From Numida meleagris (Eukaryota > Chordata > Aves > Galliformes > Numididae), in the NCBI RefSeq assembly GCF_002078875.1, contig NC_034411.1:7313009-7377008 (forward strand): 64,000 nt of DNA. The letters run 5' to 3'. Under the pieces are notes generated by a model, which was not told where the DNA came from, ran no database searches, and saw nothing but the letters and a program-made list of their open reading frames with translations. Position numbers and translations under genes: made by a program. Below are positions 36,981 to 47,265 of this stretch, one piece after another; positions within the stretch are counted from its first letter, which is position 1; the number at the start of each line of letters is the position of its first letter.

Positions 36981-38696
36981 TATGAATTTCAACATGAATT
37001 TACAGATCTATGGCTTGATTGACAGACTCAACCCTTTCAAACATATTATCTAATTAGTGCCTAAAGGGAAAGATCTAGATATAGAACCTTTGTCTTTCAG
37101 CGCACAGCTCATGCAGCATTTCTTGACACTTATTAACTGCATTTGGTTGGAATATAAACACTGTCACATGGTTCTTAATTGAGAGCTGGCTGAAATTCAG
37201 TAAACAAAGGATTACTAGCAGAGAGCATGGAAGATATGTCTCAGGGATGCCACGGGGAATTTTGGTTGTGTCCAGTCTTGTCCTCAAACGATAAGGAAAA
37301 CAGAATTAAAAATAAGCCAGAGTTTGCAGATGGTTGAAAATAGGCACGAGAGGAGCCTGAAAAACCATGCTCTTAGAAGGGTTAGAAACTTGATGTTTCA
37401 AAGAAAGTTATCATAGAAATCTCTTTCCACCTTCCTATCTTCTTCCTCTCAGCTAGAAGAAATAGAATAATCTTACCATGTCCTATCCAAAGAGTAAAAC
37501 TAAAAAACAAAACACGGATGATCCAAAATATACACAAAGTAATAGCAGAGACAGTACCACAATTCTACTGAGGAATAGGAGTGAGACGCTGTCTCCAGGA
37601 AGCAAGGAAGAGGAAGGAGGTTTCTGAAGAACTACCATGCCTTCTAAAAAAGAACAGTCAGCAGGAATGGTGCCAGTTTAAATCCTCGCCCCCACCTCCA
37701 CTCCATCTGCCAGCCTTCCTCCTCAAACCTGTTGCAACTTTACCATCTCCAGGTGCATAGACTGCAGACTGGACTATGGACTTCAGCCATCTCAACTCGT
37801 GTGATACGCTGAGACTTGTGACAGAGGCAAGGTAAGCTACTTTTCCTAGCTTTGTTAAGACACCTGGGAAATTCCTTCCTTGCTCAAGCAATCACAGGCG
37901 CATGTGACTGACACCAACAAGCAGTAGAAGAAGTGGATGACAAAGAAGCAATTCTGGGTTTTAGAGTCTGTACAGGCAGGTATGACCTGGCATGTGTTCA
38001 GAAGAGCATGGAAACTCCTATGGGGTTGCAGGAGGAGAGTATAAACTCACGTGGGAAACTAAGAGGAGGACAGCAAACTCTGGTACCCTCTTTCTGGATG
38101 GATTACACTCTATCCTTAAGCTAAGATGAAGAAAAATGCTGGAGCCTGGATACTGTATTGGTAGAGCTGCATAAGGCAAGCCCAAAGACATTTTTTCCAC
38201 ATTAGTTTGGCATTCATTAACATGCCCTGCAGTTGCATTTATAACATGCCATTTTTCAGATGACCGGACAACTTATTTTCATCTGCCTTTCAATTCATTC
38301 ATCTGTCATTTGGACCTTTCTTGTAAGTAAAAGTGTTCTCTCTTAACTTTCATACCATTGTTAATTTCTACCATGTAAGGGAATCAAGTAGAATTCATCA
38401 GAGCTTTCAATCAAAGTGAGGTATATATAGATACATAGAGATATATGAAGAAACAGTGGTAACAGCATTAAATTTCAGAGCAAAACCATTTGTTCTGCCT
38501 AAAAATGAAGCTGCTATCTAGAAACAAGACTGATTATTCATAATGTTACCCACTGTTATTACCAGGACTCCTTACAACCCCCGATAAGCTTTTATCTAAC
38601 ATGTTTAACATGTCAAAGTCAATTTTCCTTTCCACATGTATATTTCATAATGTTACTGAAGAATGCAGCCAAACACCCAAGTACTACGTAGAATAT

Positions 38697-38721
38697 ACAT
38701 TTATTTATATTTATTTAATAT
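38697..38721 (+). repeat. TTTA-type simple repeat, short
   Basis: Repeated TTTAT units (ATTTATTTATATTTATTTAATA) form a short AT-rich simple-sequence patch without wider context. Confidence 0.55.
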
Positions 38722-39659
38722 TACCCTAGCTCTTGACAACTTTAAAAGAACTCACAACTTATAAATAACTGAGGTTTCTTTAGGAAAAGCTCTGCCATGA
38801 AAAATAATGTGTGGGGTTTTTTTCCCCTAAGTAGCTTAATGGTGGAGAATTACTATTTTAAAGTAAGAAGAAATACTGTGTAATTGTATTTCTTTAAAGT
38901 TACATATTGCAATATACATTTCCACAGCTAGAAGAACAAAGGATGAGGATATCTCCCGTAACAAATGGAGAATTCCAGATAACTTGAGAAATAAGAGATA
39001 CACAGATTCATCCTAGATCCATCAGGGCTCTTGACTTCAAGAACAGCACCAGTCCCAGGCCAGCTCCTGGAATTACTGATGGTGCACTGTCCAGCTGAGG
39101 TACAACAGTTCAAGTAAAGCCACAGGATGGCCATGACACAGATCAGGCTCAGAACAGTCAATGCTGAATTAGATTAAGAGCCTCCATTGTCACAGGGACA
39201 GGCTGTCTCTGTCTGTGCTCCCACTCCTGCAGGCACACAGATGTATCAACTAATCAATCAAGGCTACCACTTCTGGTATCAAGCTGCTCCTGGAAGATGC
39301 ACCATTATTCTCCCCTAGCCCTGTACTAGAGGTAACACTCCTACATACCCAAGGCTGACTCTGCATTACGCAAGCTCAGGTGGCCTCACATCCATAGCCC
39401 AGTTGTGACCCACAGCCCAGACTACCACCCACAGATCCGTGACAACATCCTGCATGTGCCTTCATCTGTCCAAGGAATGCAACATCTTTACCCAGAGCAC
39501 GCACAGAGATAACACCCACTGCTTCTTCCTACTGCCCCCACCCATGCTCATCACAAACCCATGCTTATCAGCATTGGAACTAACAGCAGACCCATATCAG
39601 CCTCAGGATCCTGGTGCACCCCAGAAGTTGACAGAGCAATGGCATCAATGCACAAAGGA

Positions 39660-40139
39660 AGGGCAAATGCTATTAACTACCTGGACTTCTGCAAGGCTTT
39701 GACATGGTTCCACACCTCATAATTATCTCCAAACTGGGGAGATATAGGTTTGAAGGATGGACTATTTGGTGGATAAGGAATTGGTTGGAAGTTTTGCAGC
39801 CAGGGGGTTGTTGTCAATAGTTCTATGTCCAGGTGAAGGCCATCTACATGGGTAGATAGCACAGAACAAGGTAGAACAGTTTTAATCTTAAAGAGGGGAG
39901 ATTTAGTTTAGATGTCAGGGGAAAGTTTTTTAACTGAGAGGGGGGTAAGGTTCTGTCACAGGCTGCCCAGAGAGACTGTGGATGTCCCATCCCTGGAGAT
40001 GTTCAAGGCCAGGTTTGATGGGGCCCTGGGCAACCTGCTCTAGTATCTGATTTAGTGATTGGGAAACCTGCCTACCGCAGGAGGTTGGAACTAAGTGATT
40101 TTTGAAGTCAGTTCTAACACAAGCCATTCTATGATTCGT
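39660..40139 (+). mobile_element. CR1 LINE with large internal deletion, plus orientation
   Basis: The first part (TACCTGGACTTCTGCAAGGC, GACATGGTTCCACACC, GGACTATTTGGTGGATAAGG and TTGTTGTCAATAGTTC) matches the reverse-transcriptase segment of CR1 ORF2 (consensus CTGGACTTC..CAAGG..TTGACATGGTCC). Near 39840-39890 the sequence jumps to the last ~250 bp of CR1 (GAGGGGAGATTTAGTTTAG, CAGGCTGCCCAGAGAGACTG, GAGATGTTCAAGGCCAGG, GCCATTCTATGATTC). Roughly the middle of the element is missing. The reading frame is broken, so it is a dead copy. The 3' end lies near 40139, a few hundred bases from the solo LTR. Confidence 0.88.
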
Positions 40140-40623
40140 TGGCTGACTGAGCACCTTTTAATGCTCCTCTACCTGATGAAGGGAGGATGGGCCTTCCCAT
40201 GCTTCTTTACAAATATTAGAGAATTTCACACAGCTTCTGCAGGACAAAAATTTTCTTTCCTGCACTGGGGAAAATAAGGCAAGCAGCTTGAGCATCACTT
40301 CTGCTGACTTTCATCACCAAGCCTTAGCTTCTCTTGCATCAGCACAGTGTAATGCTATAACATGATAGAAAACGCAGCAAAGATAGCAGAGTAGCAAAGT
40401 CCAAGGCTGCAACAAGCAAGGACAAGCTCAAAAGCAACAGCCATGGACAAAGAAGCAAAGAAAGTGTCATGGTTTTATGATTTTCAGTTATTGGTACTCC
40501 ACATCACAACATCATGTAGTGAATGTACCTGGATCTCAGAAGAGAAGGACTACTACATTCCCCACGGTACTTTGCTCCTCTGTTACCATTTTCCAGCCGG
40601 AGGGAAAAGATAAAAGCTCACAG

Positions 40624-40631
40624 TATAAAAA
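40624..40631 (+). promoter_or_regulatory. TATA box of the solo LTR
   Basis: TATAAAAA stands about 30 bp upstream of a GC-rich stretch, the usual place for the U3/R boundary. It could still drive transcription outward on the plus strand if the LTR is intact enough. Seen directly; activity is inference. Confidence 0.45.
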
Positions 40632-40941
40632 CTTGCAGATCACGAGACCTCGGCCCTTTTTCCGCCGTCTCTCGTCTTGGCAGCACCTTGCTCTCCAGCC
40701 GTCTTATCGTCGGTAGTAGAGTAAGGCCTACCTTGATTTTGGGACATTCTCTCTCTCTGCATTGGATTTATCAGCTTAAATTGTAATTATATTGTATTAT
40801 AGTGTGTTGTTTTGCATTCTGATATCTTATTTAGTAAATTAGTTCATTTCTCCTCAGATTGTTGCCGCTGTTCTTTGCTCTCAGGGCCATCTCCTTACCC
40901 TTTTCCCTTTTACTGGGGCATGGGCCCATGGGTCCCCCGTC

Positions 40942-40975
40942 CCCTTTGTCATGGAACCCCCTTTGTCATGGAACC
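40942..40975 (+). repeat. 17-bp perfect tandem duplication inside the LTR
   Basis: CCCTTTGTCATGGAACC is repeated exactly at 40942-40958 and 40959-40975. The word GTCATGG also opens the LTR. An exact duplication suggests a fairly recent slippage event or a subfamily trait. Confidence 0.75.
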
Positions 40976-41002
40976 GGGCCGAACACCGATAAAACGTTGA
41001 GG

Positions 41003-41820
41003 AAAAAAAAAGTCTGCTTTCCCTTAGAAGGCCTCAGATAGGTAGGGATCACCAGCAAGATACCCTTACCTCCACTGCCAACCCTTAAATAAGGTCTGGG
41101 AAGGGGTGGAGCCAGGATCACTCAGGTGCATTGCATGCACCTGAGCTCCCCTAGGTTGGCCCTGCCTTCCCACCAGAAGCTCAATCACTGGTTCAGGTTG
41201 TGACTAAGCATTTCCACTACACACAGTGAATCAGAAGTAGCTGGGTAGGACATGAGCAGATCAGCTCCTCGTACACAAAAAGCCTGACTGAGGTGCTCAT
41301 CACTGGTGAGATCTGAAGCTGATTTCCACATAATGCTAGCATGGTTCCTTTTTGGATTAAACACTTCCACAGCCAAAAATGGAAAGCCTGAGGAAAGCTT
41401 ATTATCCATGAAATGCAGACTTATTAAAAAAATACAAAAACACTAGGCATTTTGAATTTAGCTTGTCTTGGAACATCTCTGCTAGTTTAATCGAAAGACA
41501 CATAAGCGTGTAAATACTGATATAAAGGTTAGAAACAGCCAGCTGAAACTTGGGGACTGGTTTTCCTCCTGTTCATGTTTCTGAATTAAACCCATTTGTG
41601 GACATTTCCACCACTTTCATACCACAAAAATCACAAGCAAAATCTTACCTATTCCTGGTTGAATACTTCTGGAAAACTCAGCTTTTAAATACATATATTC
41701 CCCTTTCATAGCATACAGTGCTTATACCTGATAGCACAAGTGAATGACAAGCTGCAATATTTTTCTCTGTTCATTTGTGTTCATTTGTATAAATACAGCA
41801 AATACTGAAGATTTTCCCTG
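41003..41820. other. Unique non-coding DNA between LTR and CR1
   Basis: It begins with a 9-base A run at 41003. I recognise no element or gene. CAGGTGCATTGCATGCACCTGAG (41124-41146) contains an inverted repeat CAGGTGCATTGCATGCACCTG with arms CAGGTGCAT and ATGCACCTG around TGC, which is listed as a finding. Confidence 0.5.
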
Positions 41821-42556
41821 AATCATAGAATTGTAGAATGATTTGGGATGGAAGAGACATTTAAGATCATCTAGTTCCAAATCCCTGCTATAGGCAGGGA
41901 CACATCCCTCTAGACCAAGTTGCTCACAACCCCATCCAGCCTGGCCTTGCATGCCTCCAGGGAGGGGACATCCACAACCTCTCTGGAGAACCTGTTCCAG
42001 TGTCTCACCACAATCACAGTAAAGAATTTCTTCCTGATATCTAGTCTAAATCTGCCCTCTTCCAGTTTAAAGCCATTTTCCCTCATCCTGTCACTACCTG
42101 CCCTTACAAAAAATCCCTCCCCAGTTTTCCTGTAAGTCCCCTTCAGGTACTGGAAGGACACAATAACATCCCTCAGAGCCTTGTCATCTCCAGGCCAAAG
42201 AGCCCCAGCTCTCTCAGTCTGTCCTTGTAGGGGAGGTGCTCCAGCCCTCTGATCATTTTTGTGGCCCTCCTCTGGACCCACTCCAACAGCTCCATGTCCT
42301 TGTGCTGAGGGTCCCAGAACTGGACACAATACTCCAGGTGGGGTCTCACAAGAGCAGAATGGAAGGGCAGAATCACCTCCCTCGACCTGCTGGTCATGCT
42401 CCTCTTGGTGCAACCCAGGATCCAGTTGGCCTTCTGGGTTGCAAGCACACATTGCTGGCTCATGTTGAATCTTTCATCAACCAACCCTCCTAAATCCTTC
42501 TCCTCAAGGCTGCTTCCGTGCTTGGGATTGCCCTGACTGCCATGCCTTGCACTTAA
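41821..42556 (-). mobile_element. CR1 LINE, about 735 bp, longest copy, minus orientation
   Basis: It starts with AATCATAGAATTGTAGAATG (reverse complement of the CR1 tail) and runs through the whole CR1 3' region. On the minus strand, a frame over 42484-42173 reads [17 protein letters not shown] and [13 protein letters not shown], the C-terminal part of CR1 reverse transcriptase; a second frame over about 42200-41910 carries the last ORF2 residues (WNRFSREVVDVPSLEACK). The two frames are offset by a frameshift, and ORF2 is truncated at its 5' side. A further internal deletion is visible near 42510-42530, where a CR1 segment before GTGCTTGGGATTGCCC is missing. It is a dead copy. Confidence 0.95.
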
Positions 42557-43035
42557 GTTACTTTAGAAAAGCTCCTGAAGTCATTCTTGCCACCTTCTGA
42601 GTGATTCCTCTAATAAATGCAACACCCAGAAAGACTGAATTTGTGTCACAGAGACACATCCTTACAGCTAAAAAGAGAAGCATTAGCAAATGCAGACTAT
42701 GCATTAACTATTTTCTTTTGGAGGAGGCCTGACCTGCACACATGATGAATTCTGAAATCTCATCATGATATAGATAAATAGGCACTTAAAAAAAAATTAT
42801 TTGGAGCATCAAACAAGCATTTTAGTTTGAGATTTAAACAAAGAAGACCACACTTTTCCCATTTATAACACATACCTTGGACAGCGCTGACAACAATTAA
42901 AATGTGATAAAAAGGCTTCCCAACTATTTTGGCATTATCTGGATGGCCATTGCATTTTAATAACAGTTTCACCTAATTAAGACAAGAAAACACCAGAATC
43001 ATAACAACAGTGCTATTTTTGGAAGGCTAATGTGG

Positions 43036-43051
43036 AAAAAAAAAAAAAAAA
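43036..43051 (+). repeat. Poly(A) run, 16 bases
   Basis: Uninterrupted A tract between GTGG and GGAAGG. No retroposed body was identified upstream. Confidence 0.75.
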
Positions 43052-43109
43052 GGAAGGATGAAAGAGAGGGAAAGGATTCATCAAAATAACTGCAAGTTGC
43101 CTCGGGACT

Positions 43110-43185
43110 AGATTCTGCTCTTATTTACACCACCCAGGTAATTCCATTTATTGCAGATGGATTACTCCAGGCAGGTACTGTGGCC
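43110..43185 (+). repeat. Ancient amniote interspersed repeat relic
   Basis: The order GATTCTGCTCTTATTTACACC, AGGTAATTCCATTTATTGCAG and ATGGATTACTCCAGGCA parallels an old repeat of reptile and bird genomes built on GATTCTGATCTCATTTACACC, GTAACTCCATTG and GGAGTTACTCC. It may be related to the copies at 22466 and 36870. Divergence prevents family naming. Confidence 0.42.
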
Positions 43186-44739
43186 ATGGAGCTGCTGAAC
43201 ACCTTGTGCAGAACAGAGCCCTCCAAGGTGAATACAGCTCCAAGCATTTACACTTTTTATCAGGCATGTATCCCAAAAGGGCTATACTGAAAAGTTAAAT
43301 AAATAAAGTCAAATAAAAATAGAGACTTCTGTCCCAGGTTTTAATTCTGCCTTCCTACACAAGGTTCCAAGTTAGTGTTGTGCCTGGGAGGCATGGGAAA
43401 GTATAAGGGGTAAAGAGCTCATTTGTCCATTACTAATTCTTATGATTGTTAGCTGCCGGAGTTAAGAATAAAATGATTTAGAATGAAGATGTCAGAAAAA
43501 AAGCTCAAATACCTTGAACATGCAACAACAGCATACTGAGTAGCTATAGTGGCTAGATAACAGGTGGTAGCTCTTCCTCTGAAGGAACGACTGGTGTAGG
43601 AAACAATGGTCAGGGTGAAACACAGGATGTTGCTCAGGAGAGTGAGAAGACACAGTCTTTGAATTAATTCTCCATTGCAGCAATCCAAAAGTGAGATATC
43701 TTCCTAGATGGAGGAAGATAGGTTTTATATTTTCGTGTGTCCTTGTGTTTCCTTATGATTGCTTATGTTTCTCAGTCACTGCACAAGAAATAAGTGGATG
43801 AATGAGGATGAGTATATCACTGGAAGGTAAGAGAGACATGGCAAGGGGCTTTTCTTTCTGCCAGGGTACAGATGGTGATGATATCTTTGGTCAAAGTCCA
43901 CCACAAAATTTTCACACACAACCAGAGTCCAGGATGGAGATAACCAAGAGTCTTGAACTTTTCCTGACCTCTTCTTAGCTGTGGCCCAGTGGTGGAGCAT
44001 ATAAAACAGATGTACCTGTCTCCATTAGATCCCTGGAACAAATGATCTGCAATATAAAAGGACTCCCAACCAAACTGATTCGATTTCACAGGTCTTTAAG
44101 GACCAAATGCTTGAGGATATGGTTTCAAGAGAATGTGCACAGACACTTTAATTAGATGCAGAAATAAGTGCTTCACTGAATGAGAAGCAAAGGTGCAGCT
44201 GTGAAAATGAAAGGCTGGCTTGTTAAGTGCAAGATTTCTCACATACCTGGATTAATACACCTGCTTAAATTTGTGAGCAATAACTGTTACGTACCTACAA
44301 TTCCCACTGAAGGCCAGGCAAGCAAGTACGATTTTTGTCTTCACTGAAGTTGCAAAAAAGACTTAGGCAAACAGCACAGAAAAAACAGTGTTCCATTGCA
44401 CAATGTAGATGACATTTTTCTTTACAAAACACTATGGGTTGATGGAAGGTATCAGCACTGAGAAATTATATATACTTGATGACTAATTCAACATTGGAAG
44501 ATATTGCTCTTATAGCTGATAACAGACTCAGACAGGAGTCCTACCCCTGAAATCATTTCCCATCAATCTCAATCACTTTGAGAGGATCAGCCACCAAAGG
44601 TTCCCGAGTCAGCTGGCACAAAGATGTCCAGACCCTGCCAATGTTTTGCGATCTACTTACTGTAAACACACTGCTAATGAATGTTCATTCCCTTGATGTT
44701 TCCTTTGGAAAGGGGAGACATGTCTAAGATTGTTTAAGA

Positions 44740-44920
44740 GGTATGTCGTCATAATCCAAAAAATGGATTAACATTCTGACACATCTTAAAACAGAGGCAC
44801 CAATGTCTTCAGCCAAATAAATAATGTTAATGTTCCATAAAGACATGAGTTATCTCAGGAGACTCATCATATTCATTTCATTATGACTGAACGTTATTGT
44901 TGCCGTATATTTTGACCCCA
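44740..44920. promoter_or_regulatory. Enhancer-like block with paired TAATCC sites
   Basis: The perfect palindromic pair TAATCCA (44752-44758) and TGGATTA (44764-44770) is followed by AATAAATAATGTTAATG, AGTTATCTCAGG and ACGTTATTGTTGCC. There is no repeat signature. TAATCC is the core of K50 homeodomain proteins such as OTX, CRX, PITX and GSC. Function is inferred from motif clustering. Confidence 0.3.
44752..44770. promoter_or_regulatory. Palindromic pair of K50-homeodomain sites
   Basis: TAATCCA and TGGATTA face each other across AAAAA. K50 homeodomain and paired-type proteins can bind inverted TAAT sites as dimers, usually with 2-3 bp between the TAAT cores, whereas here the spacing is wider. 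The motif pair is exact; dimer binding at this spacing is unproven. Confidence 0.38.
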
Positions 44921-45380
44921 TAGCTTGGAGAAGGATAGGAACAAGTCTGATGCAGATGAAAATTCTTAGTTTTTATGGAAATCTTTGCATAAGTGTGATG
45001 GTAGTTTTGTATCAGTCTGTAGATTGCACATTTCCACCATCAGCAATGGCCATTGTTAACCCATCACGTCTTAGCAGGGTCTAGAGAGCACTGCTATTAC
45101 AACAAGCAGGATGCCCCAAGTCCTTGTGAAATGCTGTCCTGCAAGTGAAAATGAAACGATCACCTTCCACTGAGCTAAGCTAGAGTCTGGCAAAGAATAT
45201 CAATAGCCTACAGGAAGACTTGAATCCTTTGCCTTGATACCCACAGGGACTGCTCTTCTAAATATCTGGGCATAAGATAGACATTGCTTTGTAACTGCAC
45301 TTATACACAGAATTGCATTCACTCATAGAGAAAGTTGAAAACTATGTTTTAACCGTAGCATGATGAGAATGACTATTTAA

Positions 45381-45419
45381 CAACAACAACAACAACAAAA
45401 AAAAAAAAAAAAAAAAAAA
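45381..45419 (+). repeat. (CAA)n microsatellite running into poly(A)
   Basis: About five CAA units (45381-45396) run into 23 A residues (45397-45419). A tail of this type can mark the 3' end of a retroposed copy, but no recognisable retroposed sequence lies upstream. Confidence 0.8.
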
Positions 45420-46069
45420 GAACAGTTACTTGACTTGAGTTTCCTTTCACCCTGTTAAAATCCCTACAGGCAGATGATGGGATTTTTTGAACACAGGAAG
45501 AATCTGGCAGTATGAAGCAACTTGCAGATGCAGACACAGCAGACCTATAAGGCTGCTTTCCCTGTCTGCCGTCTTAGAAAGCTTTGACACATCAAGAAAG
45601 TTGAAGACAATCATCCCGTCCTCCCAGCTCTTCCACAGTCTTCCAAAGGGAATGGGAATCCTGCTGCATGTGTGATCATGTTGCCATCTAGTGACCACAA
45701 CCTAGAGAATATCCAAGCCCTGATGCTCCTGCACAAGCACAATACTGTGTGTGAAACAACCAGGTCTTGCATAACGCAGATCTTGGGGAGAAACCTAAGC
45801 TGCCAAGATATACAAGATTATTTCTCCTAATGTTACAAGTCTCACTTTAAGCAGAAACATCCAGTGCCTTGAGTAGGGTAATGAACGGAAAGCTCATAGC
45901 AGTTGTAGCTCTTCCAGTATCTTATTGTGCCACTTTTCAGCTCCAAAGCCAACATGGGATTCCCTTTCCTGAAATCACATGGAAGGTTGGCAAGACCAAG
46001 CACAACAGTTATGGGAAATGCTCTTGCCTAAACCCGTATGTGCTTAGGCCATTTATATGCAGAGAGCTC

Positions 46070-46090
46070 TGTGTGTGTACATGCATGTGT
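46070..46090 (+). repeat. 21-bp alternating purine-pyrimidine run
   Basis: TGTGTGTGTACATGCATGTG plus T alternates pyrimidine and purine without a break, with ACATGCATGT as an inner palindrome. Such runs can adopt Z-DNA under supercoiling. Short and of low significance. Confidence 0.5.
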
Positions 46091-47220
46091 AAACACATAT
46101 ATCTACACAAACAGAGAATCCTTTCCAGGAGCAATTTTTTTTATTTTTCCCCCTATAAACACACATTGCTATAAAGTCCATTGTACAAACTGGCCAAAGA
46201 TATACAGATGCAATTCTATGTGGCTCTCTACAGTGTCTCCTAAGAGATTTTCACCCTGCCTAAGTACAAGGTATTATTATCCCAAAGGTTCTGCGTCCTG
46301 AAAATGACTTTGCCACACAGTATCAGGTTTTGTGGAATTTCTTTTTGTTTTTCCTCATGTTGAAAAAAAAGGCCTTCTGTTTTACAGATTCTTTACAGAA
46401 TCTGTCTGGATCAGTATTGTGGGTTCTGTCTATAAACATACACTTGTACATGCAGAGTAACAGCTCATGTGTTTTCCTCCTATTATTCTCTATACTATTT
46501 CTTTCTTTTGCTTTCGGATCTGAAAAGGAACTGATTTGTTTTTACTAAAATATAAATAAACTTTAAGCCCTATACTTCCTGATCAAATGCAGACAATGAT
46601 AGGTTAATTTCAGCATATTTTTCTCCTTAAACTGTAATAGAAGCCTCATTGTGGCTTCCTGAGAGATACAATACATGCAAGAATTCCTAGCAGATATAAT
46701 TTACTGGCTCAATCTATTAGAGATCAAAGAATGGGATAAATTGGCCTCATCTTTCTTGTTCTCCTTGGCAGTGGAACTTTTAGATCACTCAGAAAACCGA
46801 AAGGCAAGAGGAAAATAAATGACATAATGATATGCAATTGCACTGGGGAGAAAATCATGATCACACTGAAATACCTAAGGGACCCAAGAATGGTTTCTAA
46901 AAGCCTTAATGATAGTTAGATGCATAAACAAAGTCAGATGAGGATTACGAAGCACCATGGACCTTATCCTCAACAAACACAAACCAGTTTCAATGCAGGT
47001 ATGCCAGTGTGCAATAGCTGAAGGTCTTCCTCCATTGTGATGATGTTTTAGGGCTTGATGGTAGGTTAACTCTAGAGAAACATGGAGGAAAGCATACAGC
47101 TACACATACCCCTGCCTGGGAAATATGGGAATCACATTTCTTATAACCTTTCCCAGCAAAATTCACCAGCTGGTGAAGAAGACCTCTGCCATTCCTGTGG
47201 GATTTGCTCTAGTTTTCCCA

Positions 47221-47265
47221 AAAGAAGGGAAAAAAAAAAAAAAAGAAAGGAAAAAAAAAACAAAC
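47221..47265 (+). repeat. A-rich simple repeat
   Basis: Two A runs separated by GAAAGG, about 45 bases in all. A short frame through it encodes a lysine-rich string, which is an artefact of the repeat. Confidence 0.75.

Larger units (their letters stand above)
35996..39659. other. Unique non-coding DNA with small repeats
   Basis: Apart from the inverted repeat at 36017 and the old palindromic repeat at 36870, I see short random frames, a TTTA-rich patch at 38697-38721 and an alternating AT patch around 38421-38448. No gene was recognised. Confidence 0.5.
40465..41002 (+). mobile_element. Probable solo LTR of an avian endogenous retrovirus (ERVL-like)
   Basis: The stretch starts with TGTCATGGTTTTATG, the usual TG opening of an LTR. 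It carries a TATA box TATAAAAA at 40624-40631 about 160 bp in, a GC-rich leader-like segment (CCTCGGCCC..CCGCCGTCTCTCGTC), then an AT-rich region and a C-rich end with AACACCGATAAAACG. No retroviral coding sequence or primer-binding site follows, so it looks like a solo LTR left by recombination. The 3' end lacks a clean CA. GAAAG on the left and GAAAA on the right may be a decayed target-site duplication. Family assignment is uncertain. Confidence 0.6.
42557..44739. other. Unique non-coding DNA
   Basis: Only short frames and a poly(A) run (43036-43051) are present, plus one old repeat relic near 43110. Nothing else is recognised. Confidence 0.5.
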
